Origin: Weissella coleopterorum
Lineage (GTDB): Bacteria > Bacillota > Bacilli > Lactobacillales > Lactobacillaceae
DNA length: 64,000 nt
Direction: 5' to 3'
Assembly (NCBI RefSeq): GCF_011304355.1
Contig: NZ_CP049888.1
Coordinates: 930,001 to 994,000 of the forward strand
Shown in pieces: positions 36,527-45,629 of this stretch. The position numbers were made by a program, and so were the translations under genes. The notes under the pieces are model-generated. The model was not told the origin of the DNA, did not search any database, and saw only the letters and a program-made list of their open reading frames with translations. Each line of letters starts with the position of its first letter. Positions within the stretch are counted from its first letter, which is position 1.

Positions 36527-37108
36527 ATGAAAAATGAAATTAAAATTGAAATATTGGAACCAGTTTTGTCAAATATTGATGATATGTCGGAAACTGCAAA
36601 GCCTTTGATCTATTCGGCCAAAATGGACCAACAATACGGTTATACTGACGACTACTTTGCAAAAGGACACTGGTTATTAAAGATCTGGCAGACTAGTGTA
36701 GCGATTTTTAGCTGGCTTTGTGTGATTGTCCCTAGTTTCATAACGATCGAAACTTTTCTAGCTCATATAACGAAAGGAAAGCGTGGTCATGCTTTTTGGA
36801 CTTACAGTGAAGGAACCAACGAAATTTGGTTCTTAATCTATTTATTATTGTTTGCCGCCAGTATTACCCTCATTTATGCGACCTCTATGACAATCATCCA
36901 AAATTTCCGACGTGAGGGAACCATAGAAAAATGGCCAACCTTTGATTCAATTGATGATATCAGCAAAAAGAAGTTGTCGGATAATTTTATGAATAAACGC
37001 TTTGGAAGTCGAGCATTACGCCATAATGTGCGTTATTTTGAGGTACAACCAGAACAAAATTTAGCCGATAATGAACTGCCAGATTACTTAAAAGTTGATC
37101 GTGGATAA
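36527..37108 (+). CDS. Two-TM membrane protein, PgaD-like subunit of polysaccharide synthase
   Basis: A 193-residue protein. Residues 1-55 are cytoplasmic and residues 135-193 form a charged cytoplasmic tail; between them are two TM hairpin segments (about 60-82 and 103-125) joined by an external loop. This size and topology, and its position directly before a processive GT2 synthase, resemble PgaD/IcaD auxiliary subunits. Sequence identity cannot be judged by eye, so the name is by analogy. ATG 36527 follows GTG 36524; a GGAG lies 14 bases upstream. Confidence 0.55.
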   Translation: MKNEIKIEILEPVLSNIDDMSETAKPLIYSAKMDQQYGYTDDYFAKGHWLLKIWQTSVAIFSWLCVIVPSFITIETFLAHITKGKRGHAFWTYSEGTNEIWFLIYLLLFAASITLIYATSMTIIQNFRREGTIEKWPTFDSIDDISKKKLSDNFMNKRFGSRALRHNVRYFEVQPEQNLADNELPDYLKVDRG

Positions 37109-37134
37109 TGTTATAAAATGATAGGAAAAATTGA

Positions 37135-38460
37135 ATGGTCAATACTATATTTAATGAAATGCTAAGTAGCGGCAGTATCTGGGATATCGTTGAAAGAATA
37201 ATTTTACTAATTCTTTGCCTATACCCGGTCATTGGTGCCATGTTTTGGTTTTTTGGTTCTCTCAGTTATCGCTGGCTGAAGACGAACCGTAAAGAAGTTA
37301 ATTTTAAATTTATCCCCGTGCCAAAGCAGCCGATGATAACGATCATGATTCCAGCTCATAACGAGGAAGTCATGATTGAAGAAACCATTCATTATCTAAG
37401 CACGCAATTGAATTATTATAATTATGAAATTCTGGTTATGGATGATGGTAGCACAGATGATACAAATAAAATCCTTCGCCGTTTACAAATGGAATATCAC
37501 AATTTAAGAATTATTCGTGTCATTAAAAATAAAGGGAAAGCACATGCTTTTAATATTGGTATGTATTTTGCAAAAGGCGAATATATTCTAAGTAATGATG
37601 CTGATACATTGCCAGAGCCCAATGCATTAATGAAGTATATGAATTACTTTATTAATGCCGAGGATGTTAATACTGCTGCCGTAACTGCCAACATGGACGT
37701 TCAAAATCGAACAAAAATTTTGGGTAAGTCACAAACCGTTGAGTTTTCCAGCATCGTTGGCGTGATTAAGCGTAGTCAAACGGCCATTAATGATTCGATG
37801 TATTCATATAGTGGTGCGAACACGATGTATAGTAAACAATTCTTGATTGATGTTGGTGGATTTCGACAGGATCGAGCTACTGAAGATATTAGTATTGCTT
37901 GGGATCATTTATTATTTGGAGTTACACCACGGTTTGCACCAGATATAATTTTTCATATGAACGTGCCTGAAACTTTGGGTGAGTTATATAAGCAGCGTAA
38001 ACGCTGGGCCCAGGGTGGAACTGAAGTTTGGCTCACTAATGCACACTTATTTTTACTTCATCCAATTAAATACCGATATGTCATTTCAATGTTTATTGAT
38101 ACCACGTTTTCAATTGTCTGGTCGTTTTTCTTATTCATTACCAGCGTTATCTTTATTTTGCTAATGTTATATTTTCTATTTACAAGTAATTTTGAACGTA
38201 TTTGGCACGGTTTAGCCATGAGCTTTATTTTTGTTACGTTCGAGTTGTTTTCAGGGTTCTTACAATTATTAGCTGCCTTGCTTTTAGATCAAAGTGCTGC
38301 TAAGTTTAAATATTTCTTATTTGCTCCTTTGTATATGATGTTTTTTTGGATGGTTAACCCTTTAACCATTGTCACTACTTTTATTCCCGCAATTAAATCA
38401 TTGTTGGGTATGGGTGAGGGAACTTGGGTCAGTCCCACCAGAAAATCACTAAAAAAATAA
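37135..38460 (+). CDS. Processive family 2 glycosyltransferase (PgaC/IcaA-like)
   Basis: A 441-residue membrane synthase. One or two N-terminal TMs (about 18-48) precede a GT-A domain with the UDP-binding DDGSTDDT (103-110), DAD metal motif (155-157), catalytic base TED (249-251) and acceptor-site QRKRW (287-291). Three or four C-terminal TMs (about 320-425) follow. This D,D,D,QxxRW layout defines beta-polymer synthases such as those for poly-N-acetylglucosamine, cellulose and hyaluronan. There is no PilZ domain. The downstream GH20 hexosaminidase favours an N-acetylhexosamine polymer. Probable start ATG 37135, 26 bases after the PgaD-like gene. Confidence 0.88.
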   Translation: MVNTIFNEMLSSGSIWDIVERIILLILCLYPVIGAMFWFFGSLSYRWLKTNRKEVNFKFIPVPKQPMITIMIPAHNEEVMIEETIHYLSTQLNYYNYEILVMDDGSTDDTNKILRRLQMEYHNLRIIRVIKNKGKAHAFNIGMYFAKGEYILSNDADTLPEPNALMKYMNYFINAEDVNTAAVTANMDVQNRTKILGKSQTVEFSSIVGVIKRSQTAINDSMYSYSGANTMYSKQFLIDVGGFRQDRATEDISIAWDHLLFGVTPRFAPDIIFHMNVPETLGELYKQRKRWAQGGTEVWLTNAHLFLLHPIKYRYVISMFIDTTFSIVWSFFLFITSVIFILLMLYFLFTSNFERIWHGLAMSFIFVTFELFSGFLQLLAALLLDQSAAKFKYFLFAPLYMMFFWMVNPLTIVTTFIPAIKSLLGMGEGTWVSPTRKSLKK

Positions 38461-38483
38461 TTTTTATTGTAGGAGTGTGCTTC

Positions 38484-39296
38484 ATGATTTTATACGTTGC
38501 CCTCATGATAATTGCTTTCATCGCCTTTATTTTTGGGATATCAATTATCATGAACTTTTTCTGGGCGAAACATCAAAATGGCATCTATTCAACTGTGGAT
38601 GTCGATGCGAGCTATCAGTATAGTTATTTTATTCAAACCATTATTGATGAGAATGGTGATCAAGCAGGGTATGAGGCGCTTTTGCGTTTTTATGACCCAG
38701 ACGATCAACGTTGGAAATTTCCTATGAACTTTCAAAATTTTTCATTGCGTGAAATGATCCCATTATTAAAAGACGTATTGCCCCGCTTGAACGGTGAGCA
38801 AGGTTTTCTTTCAATCAACATTACAGTTAATCAAATGTATGACCCGCGTTACGAATGGTTCATTCGATGGGCTCGAGGAACCATCTATCCCGTGAAATTA
38901 AGAATTGAAATTAGTTTTCCTGATGATTATCGCCCCAATTTATTCGTTAAAAGGCGAATTATTAGTAATTTAAGGAAAAGTAGCGCATTAGGTGTAGATG
39001 TTATTTTAGAAAAAATTGAATCTACAAATATTTTCCTGAAAAAGGTTAATTGGATGTTCAAAGATATTTCCGGAATTAAAATTCCTTTTTCACAATACCG
39101 CAAAACCGATGATAATCAGTGGGTTGATATCAATATGGGGGAGTGGAAACGCATTGCGACGCGCTATGGATTTGAAATTGATGTGACAGAATTAGAAAAT
39201 TCAGATGATATTGAACTAGCTGACAATTTAAAATTAAAATACCGTCAAGGTTATTTAATTGATAAACCAAATTATGGTCATGTTGATTTACATTAG
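38484..39296 (+). CDS. Membrane-anchored degenerate EAL-domain protein
   Basis: A 270-residue protein: one N-terminal TM (about 1-25), then an EAL-like domain. Recognisable landmarks are GYEALLRF (Glu64-Ala-Leu), LSINITVNQM for the usual LSVNLS strand, LRIEIS, an LGVDVIL strand, GIKIPF for the LKID strand, a RYGFEIDVTELEN strand for the AEGVE motif, and the closing YRQGYLIDKP. The metal-binding DDFG motif is replaced by EKIES, and the KID aspartate is Pro, so phosphodiesterase activity should be lost. It probably binds c-di-GMP and gates the adjacent synthase. ATG 38484 has TAGGAG eight bases upstream; a TTG at 38424 inside the GT2 gene is a weaker start. Confidence 0.72.
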   Translation: MILYVALMIIAFIAFIFGISIIMNFFWAKHQNGIYSTVDVDASYQYSYFIQTIIDENGDQAGYEALLRFYDPDDQRWKFPMNFQNFSLREMIPLLKDVLPRLNGEQGFLSINITVNQMYDPRYEWFIRWARGTIYPVKLRIEISFPDDYRPNLFVKRRIISNLRKSSALGVDVILEKIESTNIFLKKVNWMFKDISGIKIPFSQYRKTDDNQWVDINMGEWKRIATRYGFEIDVTELENSDDIELADNLKLKYRQGYLIDKPNYGHVDLH

Positions 39297-39312
39297 TTTG
39301 AAATTTATAAGA

Positions 39313-39340
39313 GCATCAGAATATTCTGATGTCTTTTTTA
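39313..39340 (+). terminator. Terminator inside the exopolysaccharide locus
   Basis: CATCAGAATATTCTGATG (39314-39331) is a perfect palindrome followed by a T run. It separates the synthase genes from the hydrolase gene and would lower hydrolase expression by partial readthrough. Confidence 0.7.
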
Positions 39341-39364
39341 TACAAAATATTGAGAGGAAGTAAT

Positions 39365-40459
39365 ATGTCAAAAAGAATCGTCGGACTAATCGTGATTACC
39401 TTATTGTGTGCTGGAATAGTGTGTTTTAAAATTAATCAGCTAATGAATTATGGCCATTTAGAAAATAAACAAGGTTTAACCATTGATATTGCGCGTCATC
39501 CGCTATCAAAATCGGAACTTAAAATCCTTCTTAAAACAGCTAAAAAACAACATTTTGATTATGTTCAGTTGCACTTGAGTGATAATGAAAATATTGGTTT
39601 TCAATCAAAATATCTAAAAAACACTACGGATCAAACCGCCTTATCTTCAACCGAGTTAAAACAACTAGTGCAATATGCTAATAAAATAGATATTCAGTTA
39701 GTGCCTGATTTAGATGTCCCAGCTCACATGGGTGCAATTTTAAAACAACTTCAAATATCACATCCTAAGGTCTATCAAAAGATTAAACTTGATCATGAAA
39801 CCATTGACTACACTAAACCTGAAGCTTTGACATTTGTTAAGATAATCTATGATGAACTCAACCCGATTTTTGCTCAGCAACCTAATTTAAACTTCGTAAT
39901 TGGGGCTGATGAGGTCCCTGGTAATCGATCACTGCATAAACAATTAGTCGAATTCATCAATCAAGTCAATCGTCATCAAAATCAATTCGGTTTTACCAAT
40001 ATAGTTTGGAATGATCAAATCTTAAAAACTGAGCTACCAAAATTAGATTATAATGTAATCATTAACTACTGGTCTCAATCGGGAAATCATACCGATATTA
40101 ATGATCAAAATTTAATCACAGAGCGTCGTAAATATTATATTTCTGTTAAAGACATCCTGCGGGAAGATCGCAAAATCATTAATTCCAATAGCTACGTTTT
40201 GTATTATCAAATTCGTAATATTGGTAATCGAAATGATGATGATTTTGTCATCAATACTCTTAATGATAAATGGCAGACCAATATTTTCAATGAAATTGAT
40301 CCAAAATCGAATAATCAAAATTGGACATTGGAACCGCAAATTACCACCAAAGGAGCGCTCTTTTCATTGTGGGGAGAAAAATCAAATCTCATTACGCCAC
40401 AAGCCATTGTCAATTTTATTAAAAGGATTGAAATTAACAAAAACCACCTTGGATCCTAG
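39365..40459 (+). CDS. Membrane-anchored GH20 hexosaminidase (dispersin-like)
   Basis: A 364-residue protein with an N-terminal signal anchor (about 5-22) and a GH20 barrel. The paired catalytic acids are Asp182-Glu183 in VIGADEVPG. The upstream barrel motifs YVQLHLSDNENIGF and LVPDLDVPAHM match the HxxDxxGF-like and PEIDxPGH strands of beta-N-acetylhexosaminidases. A late tryptophan-containing IINYWSQSG and SLWGEK fit the substrate cage. It is compact like dispersin B (about 360 residues), which cleaves poly-N-acetylglucosamine. It likely trims or releases the polymer made by the adjacent synthase. ATG 39365 follows GAGAGGAAG. Confidence 0.82.
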   Translation: MSKRIVGLIVITLLCAGIVCFKINQLMNYGHLENKQGLTIDIARHPLSKSELKILLKTAKKQHFDYVQLHLSDNENIGFQSKYLKNTTDQTALSSTELKQLVQYANKIDIQLVPDLDVPAHMGAILKQLQISHPKVYQKIKLDHETIDYTKPEALTFVKIIYDELNPIFAQQPNLNFVIGADEVPGNRSLHKQLVEFINQVNRHQNQFGFTNIVWNDQILKTELPKLDYNVIINYWSQSGNHTDINDQNLITERRKYYISVKDILREDRKIINSNSYVLYYQIRNIGNRNDDDFVINTLNDKWQTNIFNEIDPKSNNQNWTLEPQITTKGALFSLWGEKSNLITPQAIVNFIKRIEINKNHLGS

Positions 40460-40535
40460 AAAATTCACCCCCGTTTTCAGTTCAATTAACCGAATATCAG
40501 AAAACTATGTAATAATGTACGTCAATTCTAATGCT

Positions 40536-40563
40536 AAAAAATTACCGTTTGGTAATTTTTTTT
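40536..40563 (+). terminator. Terminator after the GH20 gene
   Basis: AAAAATTACC and GGTAATTTTT with a GTTT loop. Confidence 0.8.
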
Positions 40564-40696
40564 ATCACATTAAAGTTTCAACTGTTTGAATATATAGAAG
40601 ACGTAACAGTCCAAGATCAATGGACAATGGTTAATTTTAAGCGCTCATTTTTGGTATAATTAATATACTTAAATTAAACAGGAGGCGGGAGTAATC

Positions 40697-41218
40697 ATGA
40701 AAAATAATGAAAGTTTTATCACTAAAAATCACCAAAAATATGAAGACTTAATTACTCGTCTCAATGCCCTGAACATCAAATATCAGTTGCTCAATCACGC
40801 CCCAGCGAAGACCACTCAGGAGGCAGATCAATATATTGCCGGGTTAAGAGGGGTTCGTACTAAATCAATGCTTGTCCGAGACAAAAAGAAGCATTTTTCG
40901 TTAATTATCATGGATGATGCAAAACGGCTAGATTTTAAACATTTTCAAGAAGTATCTGACCAAAAGCGTTTAACTCTGGCTAAGGCGCCAGAGATTGAGC
41001 AACTTTTCAATTTAGAACCAGGTATTATCTCCCCGTTTGGTGTGATGTATAGTCAAGAACAAGCCGTTGACATCTACTTCGATAAAGAAATGTTAGATAA
41101 TGAAACGCGATTGACTTTTCATCCCAATGAAAATACACATACGATTTTCCTAGAGGCTCAGGATGTTATGAAGTTCATTGAGAGCTACGGATATACATAT
41201 CAAATTTTAAAGATTTAG
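40697..41218 (+). CDS. Prolyl-tRNA editing protein ProX (YbaK/INS family)
   Basis: A 173-residue free-standing trans-editing domain. The segments TRSM-like TKSMLVRDKKKHFSLIIMDDAKRLDFK and LEPGIISPFGVMY match PrdX/ProX proteins, which deacylate mischarged alanyl-tRNA(Pro). The related YbaK subgroup (Cys-tRNA(Pro)) has a different KTL core. It has its own TATAAT promoter about 35-45 bases upstream and an AGGAGG ribosome site. Confidence 0.83.
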   Translation: MKNNESFITKNHQKYEDLITRLNALNIKYQLLNHAPAKTTQEADQYIAGLRGVRTKSMLVRDKKKHFSLIIMDDAKRLDFKHFQEVSDQKRLTLAKAPEIEQLFNLEPGIISPFGVMYSQEQAVDIYFDKEMLDNETRLTFHPNENTHTIFLEAQDVMKFIESYGYTYQILKI

Positions 41219-41265
41219 TTTATAAATCTCACAATAGCAGGCTGAAAAATAATGGGGAAGAATGA

Positions 41266-42546
41266 ATGGAACGCGGATTAAAAGAGCAAAAAAATCTAAA
41301 GGTGCTTCATCAACAAACAGAGATATTAATTATTTCTACGGTTGTTTTAGGTATCATGGTGGGAATCAGTTCATTAATATTAAGTTTATTTTTAGATAAA
41401 GTTGAACAGTTTTTCTTGAGTTTCAAAGAATCAGCTGACATGCCTAGTGCTATCATGATTACTGGAAACCATCGCCTTATGTCAGTGATCATCGGTGGGG
41501 TTGTCGCGACTGCCATTTGGTATATTTTACGAACCAAATTTAAGCCAATCATCAGTATTAATCAAGCTTTAAAGGGTCAACAGATGCCGTGGGTTCAAAC
41601 AATCATTGATGTCTTAATTCAGATTATGTTTGTGGGAACTGGTGGATCGGTGGGACGTGAGTTAGCTCCCCGTGAGGCCGGGGCCATGTTGGCACAACGC
41701 TGGTCTAATTTGATTAATAAGTTAGGCTTGTCTAAAATCACACTGGAAGACCAACAGTTATTAATTGCAGCCGCTGCCGGGGCGGGATTTGCAGGAATCT
41801 ACATTGCACCTATTACGGGGATGTTATTCTGTGTTGAAATATTATTAAAAAAAATAACCCCTAAAACAGTGGCGGTGAGTCTTGGTATGAGTGTTATTTC
41901 GATGCTCATAGGTACTCTGGTAAAAGGTTTTAAGCCTTACTATTTAATTCACGATACTCATTTCAATTTCAGAATACTCCCGTTTGTTTTAATTGCTGGT
42001 CCTCTTATTGGAATCGCAGGCGCATTATTTCGCAAAGCATTTCAGTGGGCTGATCAATTTCAAGCAAAAAACAAACAAATATTATGGCAGTTACCATTAG
42101 CAGCCATATTAACCGGTTTAGTGGCAACGGTTTTCCCACAAATTATGGGGAATGGCCGTGCATTAGCACAACTATCTATGAATTATAGTCATCAATTTTT
42201 TATTGGAATTCTGATATTTGGTGCCTTAGCGAAAGCCCTTGTGACAGTTTTAACCATTCGTGCTGGAGCATCAGGAGGAACTTTAACTCCTTCGATCGCG
42301 ATCGGATCAGCATTAGGTGTTTTGATCGGGCTTGGCTTTCATTTACTGGGCTTTCCAATTTCATTGAGTCAAGCAGCATTAATAGGGGCTGCAATTTTAT
42401 TATCTGCTTCACAACAGGCGCCGTTAATGGCATTATTTATGATTTTTGAAGTTAGTCATCTGGATTATTCTGCATTTTTACCGTTAGGTCTAGGTGTAAC
42501 AATCGCAGTTATTATTTCTCAATTATATTTTAAAGGTCGATTGTAA
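41266..42546 (+). CDS. ClC-type chloride channel/antiporter
   Basis: A 426-residue ClC-family protein with the usual multi-helix fold. The signature reads GTGGSVGRELAPREAGAML, a variant of GREGPxV that retains the gating glutamate, and a later GASGGTLTPSIAIGSALG matches the GxFxP region. There are no CBS domains. Bacterial members exchange Cl- or F- for H+; the GREGP variation leaves the ion unassigned. It starts 47 bases after proX. Confidence 0.85.
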   Translation: MERGLKEQKNLKVLHQQTEILIISTVVLGIMVGISSLILSLFLDKVEQFFLSFKESADMPSAIMITGNHRLMSVIIGGVVATAIWYILRTKFKPIISINQALKGQQMPWVQTIIDVLIQIMFVGTGGSVGRELAPREAGAMLAQRWSNLINKLGLSKITLEDQQLLIAAAAGAGFAGIYIAPITGMLFCVEILLKKITPKTVAVSLGMSVISMLIGTLVKGFKPYYLIHDTHFNFRILPFVLIAGPLIGIAGALFRKAFQWADQFQAKNKQILWQLPLAAILTGLVATVFPQIMGNGRALAQLSMNYSHQFFIGILIFGALAKALVTVLTIRAGASGGTLTPSIAIGSALGVLIGLGFHLLGFPISLSQAALIGAAILLSASQQAPLMALFMIFEVSHLDYSAFLPLGLGVTIAVIISQLYFKGRL

Positions 42547-42671
42547 CCTTGGATATTTATTATCCTTGTTACATATTTAATAGTACAATTTAGTTCGCAA
42601 AGACATTTCAGATATAATAACTAAAAAATAAATCAGTAATCTAAAGTATTAAAAATTATAAGGAGTTAATT

Positions 42672-43718
42672 ATGTTTCTAGCTATTAAATAAATGTTACA
42701 TGAAAAACTACGTTATGGTTTGATCGTAGCTTTAATTTTTCTTGTTAGTTATCTACTAATTATTCTAAGTGGATTAGCTACCGGTTTGGCCAATCTTAAT
42801 AAAGCTGCAGTAACCGAATGGCAAGCGAATAAGATTGTATTAAATCGTTACGCCGAAGGAAAGCTGCCACAATCATTTCTTTCGCCCGCGGTGGTTGATA
42901 TCTTATCAAAAAACGGTTCCAAAGTTTCTCAATACAGCACCTTAGTCAAATCAGCATCAGGTTTAAAAGAGAATGTCCAATTAATCGCTGTTGATCCCGA
43001 GTCTTTTATTGTTAAAAATCTACAAATCACAAACGTACGGCCAAGTGAAAATATCAACGAAGGTTTAGTATCTGATAAATTTAAAAAAGATGGTTTCAAG
43101 ATAGGCGATTTCATTCAAGTCGCCAATTCGGATATAAAAATTAAAATTACTGGATTTACCCCCCGAGCAACCTTGAGTGCTTTACCGGTCGTTTATACTT
43201 CCTTTCAAACAATTAAGCCATTAAATGGTGGTGTAATCAATGCAGTGGTCTTTAGACAAGTACCTAAGAATATCAAAATCCCCAGGGAGGTTGAACAATA
43301 TCCAATTCCTCAATTTATTGATAAGCTACCTGGCTATAATGCACAACAGCTAACTTTCAACTTTATGATTGGATTTTTGTATATTATTATTCTAATTGTT
43401 ATTTCGATCTTCTTATACATTTTGACTGTTCAAAAATTACCAAACCTTGGTGTATTGAAAGCGCAAGGCATTTCAACACAATATTTGGTCATAAGTACCT
43501 TATTTCAATCCTTTATAATGTCATTGATTGGTGTGATCTTAGCAATCATTTTGAGCGAAGGAACTGCAGTAGTCTTACCAACTGAAGTCCCGATTACAAT
43601 TGATCCTGGCAATACCTTAATTACCGGATTAGGTATTATCATAACGTCCTTATTAGGCGCCTTAATACCCATTCGGCAAATTACTAAAGCTGACCCATAT
43701 AAAATTATTGGAGGTTAA
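42672..43718 (+). pseudogene. HrtB-like ABC permease with in-frame stop at codon 7
   Basis: An AAGGAG precedes ATG 42672, which reads MFLAIK followed by TAA (42690-42692) and then MLHEKLRYGLIVALIFLV in the same frame. Homologous permeases read through here with a Glu codon (MFLALKEIKHEKLRY type), so one G-to-T change (GAA to TAA) broke the gene. The rest is a normal FtsX-like permease of about 341 residues: TM1, a large extracytoplasmic domain, and three C-terminal TMs. Translation could restart at ATG 42693 directly after the stop, so a nearly full-length protein is possible. HrtBA-type pumps export excess heme. The partner ATPase is also broken. Confidence 0.8.
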
Positions 43719-43720
43719 CA

Positions 43721-44377
43721 ATGTCAATTTTAATTTTTTATTCTGTGACAAAAATTTTCGGGGAATATAGTAGTAAAACTATTGCACTTGATAATATAAA
43801 CTTTCAAGCTCAAAGTGGTCAGTTAATCCTCGTCGTTGGTCCATCTGGTTCCGGAAAAACAACTTTCCTAACCATTGCGGGGGGGTGCAGACGCCAAGCG
43901 CAGGTGAAGTTACTATTAATGACCAACAGATCGATAGCTTATCCAAAAAAGAGCAGACGAAACTTCGCTTAGAAAAAATCGGCTTTGTTTTACAATCGTA
44001 TAATCTTATTCCATTTCTAACGGTGGAGGAACAATTCAGATTAGCCGATAAAATTAAGAAAAACAATGTAAATACTGCACAAACGCAAAAATTATTATAT
44101 GATCTAGGTTTAACAAATTTGCTAAATAAATACCCTAATCAATTGTCCGGTGGACAAAGCAATTGCCAGAGCTTTATACACCAATCCCGAATATATTCTT
44201 GCTGATGAACCAACGGCAGCATTAGATACTGATCGTTCATTTGCAGTCATAGATATGCTTAAAAACTTAGCACACGACCGTAATAAAATTATTATTGTCG
44301 TGACCCACGATTTAAGATTTAAAAAAATGGCGGATAAAGTTTATCAAATCATCGATGGTAAAATGGAACAACTTTAG
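43721..44377 (+). pseudogene. HrtA-like ABC ATPase with two frame breaks
   Basis: Three frames together encode one HrtA-like nucleotide-binding protein. Frame 1 holds Walker A GPSGSGKTT and breaks at a run of seven G (43879-43885), where one base is missing. Frame 2 resumes LQTPSAGEVTI and continues to the signature LSGGQ near 44155. There about eight bases (the KQRV codons) are missing. The next frame resumes AIARALYTNPEYILADEPTAALD to the end at 44377. With the permease nonsense codon this pair is inactive. The seven-G break alone could be a sequencing artefact, but the eight-base deletion is not likely one. Confidence 0.85.
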
Positions 44378-44424
44378 CGGAAAGGAGTATGTGTTTTTTT
44401 GTGACCTAGCCCCTCTAATTCTAA

Positions 44425-44473
44425 AATAACCCTCCGTAAAATAGGATTAGTCCAATTTACGGAGGGTTATTAT
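44425..44473 (+). terminator. Long hairpin after the HrtBA-like pair
   Basis: AATAACCCTCCGTAAA (44425-44440) and TTTACGGAGGGTTATT (44456-44471) are perfect 16-bp arms with an inner GGA/TCC pair. The rest of 44474-44695 holds no gene that I can see. Confidence 0.8.
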
Positions 44474-44699
44474 TGATCAGGAAGTAAAATAATAGTCACA
44501 AATGATTTGTGCTCGATCCACAAACCAAAATTTGCAGCACATTAAACCCAGGTCTACACACATAATAAAAGTTACCTCAGTTCAAATATTTATAGACGTA
44601 TCGAATACACATTACTAAAAACAACAAATTGATTCATTAGATTGAACTAATGAAACTAACTAGTTAGATGATTTAATATATAGACTCATAGTATCACAA

Positions 44700-44744
44700 T
44701 TGACATCTGTAAACGAATCTCTTATAATTAGATTTACAGATGTA
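44700..44744 (+). promoter_or_regulatory. Copper operon promoter with two cop boxes
   Basis: Consensus promoter TTGACA (44700-44705), 17-bp spacer, TATAAT (44723-44728). A perfect CopY box TACAGATGTA lies at 44735-44744 and a near-perfect GACATCTGTA at 44702-44711 overlaps the -35 (consensus TACANNTGTA). CopY bound at both would block RNA polymerase. Confidence 0.85.
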
Positions 44745-44769
44745 GATTGTAAAAAAGGAGGCTTTTAGG

Positions 44770-45207
44770 ATGCCAAAAATAAATTCTGCCATGTCCGCGG
44801 CTGAATTATCTGTCATGCATGTCATTTGGGCCCAAGGGAAAATTAAAAGTCGTGAGTTGATTGATATTCTACAACAATCTCAAACTTGGTCAGATTCAAC
44901 GATTAAAACCTTACTCGGTCGTTTGGTCAAAAAAGAAATTTTAGCAACTTTACGTAATGGTAAAGAACTAATCTATATACCGACAGTGGATGAAGCGTAT
45001 ATCACAAATCAATACACACAAGATATGTTTAGCCAATTCTGTGACCATCATAAAGGTGAAGCGATTACCAATTTAGTCCAAACATCTCCGTTAAGTCAAA
45101 GTGATATCAAAAGCATGATGGCAATTTTAATGGACCGCCTTAGCGATGCACCGGCAGAAATTGAATGTCATTGTCTACCTGAACAATGTGCACATAGCCA
45201 TACTTAA
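44770..45207 (+). CDS. copY: CopY-type copper-responsive repressor
   Basis: A 145-residue BlaI/MecI/CopY regulator. The N-terminal winged helix (LSVMHVIWAQGKIKSRELIDIL, SDSTIKTLLGRLVKKEIL) is followed by a C-terminal metal site CHCLPEQCAH. The usual CopY motif is CxCx4-5CxC; here the last cysteine is His, giving CxCx4CxH. Two cop boxes in front of the gene confirm the assignment. It heads an operon with a cupredoxin and a copper ATPase. Confidence 0.92.
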   Translation: MPKINSAMSAAELSVMHVIWAQGKIKSRELIDILQQSQTWSDSTIKTLLGRLVKKEILATLRNGKELIYIPTVDEAYITNQYTQDMFSQFCDHHKGEAITNLVQTSPLSQSDIKSMMAILMDRLSDAPAEIECHCLPEQCAHSHT

Positions 45208-45231
45208 AGCTAAAATACAAAGGAGAAACTC

Positions 45232-45603
45232 ATGACTCAAATCAGCGTCTTAATTGTTGGTATTATTTTAATCGTATTAATTACTTGGTGGTTTTTCGGT
45301 AAACATCAGGTCGAAACGAAGGAGGCTAAGATGGAACAATCAAAGCAAATTATTGATATTAAAGTTGATGGTGGTTATTCACCTGAACAGGTTATTGTAA
45401 AAAAAGGAATTCCGACAGAATTACGCTTCACTAAACTCGATAATTCCAGTTGTTTAGATCACGTCGTCTTTCCAGATTTTGGAATTAACCAAGCCTTACC
45501 CCAGGATCAAACTACTTCCATTATGCTTAATACCGAAGAGAGTGGAGAATTTGAGTGGTCCTGCGGTATGAATATGTTTCATGGTAAGTTAATTGTTAAA
45601 TAA
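45232..45603 (+). CDS. Membrane-anchored cupredoxin-domain protein
   Basis: A 123-residue protein with an N-terminal TM anchor (about 5-22) and a cupredoxin-like domain (about 40-123). Copper-type ligands are visible as SSCLDHVVF and the C-terminal WSCGMNMFHGKLIV (Cys, Met, Met, His). Position between copY and the copper ATPase supports a role in copper binding or delivery at the membrane surface. The ribosome site is AAAGGAG. Confidence 0.82.
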   Translation: MTQISVLIVGIILIVLITWWFFGKHQVETKEAKMEQSKQIIDIKVDGGYSPEQVIVKKGIPTELRFTKLDNSSCLDHVVFPDFGINQALPQDQTTSIMLNTEESGEFEWSCGMNMFHGKLIVK

Positions 45604-45629
45604 TGTTCCGTAACGTAAGGGAGTCTTTT

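Noticed and set aside
41266..42546. Fluoride-specific ClC and a fluoride riboswitch
   Set aside because: The signature motif does not allow ion assignment and I could not fold a fluoride riboswitch in the 47 bases upstream.
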